From an uncultured Flavobacteriales bacterium (lineage in GTDB: Bacteria; Bacteroidota; Bacteroidia; Flavobacteriales_E; Vicingaceae), in assembly GCA_905479995.1 (NCBI GenBank), contig CAJQON010000001.1, forward strand, positions 1 to 42,243: a DNA stretch of 42,243 nucleotides. The letters are read 5' to 3'. Each line of letters begins with the position of its first letter. The stretch's first letter is position 1. Under the pieces are notes generated by a model. It searched no databases and had not been told where the DNA came from. It saw nothing but the letters and a program-made list of their open reading frames with translations. Of the stretch, positions 41,585 through 42,243 are shown in pieces. The position numbers and the translations under genes were made by a program.

Positions 41585-42104
41585 AATAGAAAATGGACAC
41601 AGACCAAGAATTAGAAAAGCAAGAAAAAAACATTAAGAAATCTTTACTTAAAGTTTTCCTCCCAATAATTGCTATTATTATTCCTATTCTATACTTCCAG
41701 GAAAACGACCTTGACCGAGTGAGACAGGAATATGAAAAAATAAGAAATGAAGAATACCAAGGGCTAGTATTAAAAAAGAAAGAAGCTGGAGACTATCCCC
41801 GAGCTGAAAGATATATTTTACTGAAAGATTACCGTAAGATTCACATCTCAAAAGATCTATTCGATATAATTACGGCTGAAGATTCAGTATCTAAAATCGA
41901 AGATTGTGATTCTATTTATTGTTACCTGAAGAATGGAGAGATAGCAATTGAAGATATTAATGAGTTTAGAAGAGATAAATATTTCAATTTATTAGATAAA
42001 AAGAAAAAAGAATAACAACCTACAACAATCTCTATATTTCATTATGTTTTAGTTTTCTTATTTTTGACTAAAGCCAAAAACAAAACGAAAACATAGAGTT
42101 GTCG
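41577..42104 (+). mobile_element. Integron-like cassette C (single small gene)
   Basis: Starts with GTTGTAGGT (41576-41584) and ends with ACCTACAAC (42018-42026), the exact reverse complement, 2 nt after the stop codon of its only gene. About 0.53 kb, the typical size of a one-gene integron cassette. Confidence 0.78.
41593..42015 (+). CDS. Hypothetical single-helix membrane protein
   Basis: 140 residues. After a charged N terminus (MDTDQELEKQEKNIKKS) a single transmembrane helix spans about 19-37 (LKVFLPIIAIIIPILYF). A charged helix follows, then a beta-rich domain from EYQGLVLKKKEAGDYPRAER through SKIEDCDSIYCYLKNGEIA. That layout (x-G-x-V-x-KK ... DSIxK-x-GE) resembles uncharacterised small Bacteroidota proteins often found in accessory regions. 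The start at 41593 is 8 nt after the GTTG box, so a leader is almost absent and expression may depend on a promoter upstream in the array. Confidence 0.75.
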   Translation: MDTDQELEKQEKNIKKSLLKVFLPIIAIIIPILYFQENDLDRVRQEYEKIRNEEYQGLVLKKKEAGDYPRAERYILLKDYRKIHISKDLFDIITAEDSVSKIEDCDSIYCYLKNGEIAIEDINEFRRDKYFNLLDKKKKE

Positions 42105-42112
42105 TTGGCAAT
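42018..42112 (+). repeat. attC-like site C (about 95 nt)
   Basis: Begins ACCTACAAC and ends GTTGGCAAT. CTCTAT (42030-42035) pairs with ATAGAG (42093-42098), flanked by CAA/TTG pairs with three extrahelical bases on the right arm. Inside, ATGTTTT/AAAACAT, GTTTT/AAAAC and TTTTTG/CAAAAA continue the stem. This is the cleanest attC-like palindrome in the array. Confidence 0.75.
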
Positions 42113-42130
42113 AATAAAAAATCCAAGTAA

Positions 42131-42178
42131 TTGTTTCTATATTAAAAAAAAGCACTACTTTTGTAGTCGACTGGTCTA
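42131..42178 (+). promoter_or_regulatory. Promoter with dyad before the last gene
   Basis: TTG (42131-42133), a 22-nt spacer and TACTTTTG (42156-42163) form a Bacteroidota-type promoter. Immediately after lies TAGTCGACTGGTCTA (42164-42178), with a perfect AGTCGACT core and TAG/CTA ends, like a TetR-family operator. Confidence 0.55.
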
Positions 42179-42190
42179 ATATTGAAACTG

Positions 42191-42243
42191 ATGAAAAAAG
42201 AAACTGTAGATTATATTTTAGAAATTGGAACCGATCTTATTAT
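42191..42243 (+). CDS. Probable TetR-family regulator, 3' end outside window
   Basis: Only 17 codons are visible: MKKETVDYILEIGTDLI. This matches the usual start of TetR repressors (ILExGxxLI, first helix of the DNA-binding domain), and a dyad with a GTCTA half lies just upstream. With so few residues the call rests mainly on pattern and context. It would be the first gene of cassette D, which starts at the GTTGGCAAT box (42104). Confidence 0.5.
   Translation, partial: MKKETVDYILEIGTDLI

Overview
This is a low-GC chromosomal window from a member of the Bacteroidota, most likely Flavobacteriales. The evidence is two type IX secretion (T9SS) C-terminal domain families (a Por-type tail at 9793-12912 and gliding-motility-type tails at 25733-29116 and 30270-32915), Bacteroidota-style promoters (TTG/TTTG spaced from TAnnTTTG), weak Shine-Dalgarno signals, and gene sets such as tdk-alr, purN/acpP/fabF/rnc and dxr-rseP. 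I cannot name the genus.

Region by region. 1-9.2 kb: the end of an aldehyde dehydrogenase gene with a shortened, catalytically dead paralogue behind it, a tandem DUF2061 membrane protein overlapping cysQ, a hotdog thioesterase, an M28 peptidase, thymidine kinase overlapping alanine racemase, and a cytoplasmic TPR/AraC regulator. 9.25-9.79 kb: a non-coding stretch with hairpins, a possible small RNA ending in a good terminator, and a decayed copy of the 3' end of trpS. 9.8-19.2 kb: a large T9SS-secreted protein, trpS, plsC-gatC, a GNAT protein, rnc-fabF-acpP, a nitroreductase carrying the lid residues of iodotyrosine deiodinase, and purN. 19.4-33 kb: envelope and housekeeping genes, mostly on the minus strand (polysaccharide deacetylase, rseP, dxr, a VWA protein, ppa, a lamin-tail T9SS protein), then asd and a second T9SS type B protein. 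33-34.5 kb: a small Lys-rich secreted protein and an M42 peptidase.

From 34.5 kb the sequence becomes accessory. A glyoxalase-fold (VOC) gene is split by a module of about 0.72 kb holding an XRE regulator and a four-helix membrane protein with its own promoter and operator. Two almost identical repeats of about 195 bp with a cloverleaf-like fold flank a lipoprotein gene; the 5' part of the same repeat occurs at 19.37 kb with a compensatory base change, and a relative with different stems but the same tail lies at 37.43-37.59 kb.

The most striking structure runs from 37.68 kb to the window end: a head-to-tail array of what look like integron gene cassettes. Each complete cassette starts with a GTTG-type 9-mer and ends, just after its last stop codon, with the exact reverse complement of that same 9-mer: GTTGTGCGT/ACGCACAAC, GTTGGCGGT/ACCGCCAAC and GTTGTAGGT/ACCTACAAC. 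Palindromic spacers of about 95-200 nt separate the cassettes. This is what integron cassettes predict (R' at the start, R'' at the end, attC in between). Cassette A carries a three-gene lipid/envelope operon (PmtA-like methyltransferase, VanZ-like membrane protein, metallophosphoesterase). Cassette B carries an XRE-ImmA/IrrE plus DUF4411 (PIN-like) toxin-antitoxin pair. Cassette C carries a single-helix membrane protein. Cassette D starts with a probable TetR regulator that runs off the window. No integrase gene is visible, so this is either the distal part of an integron or an attC cluster without an integrase.
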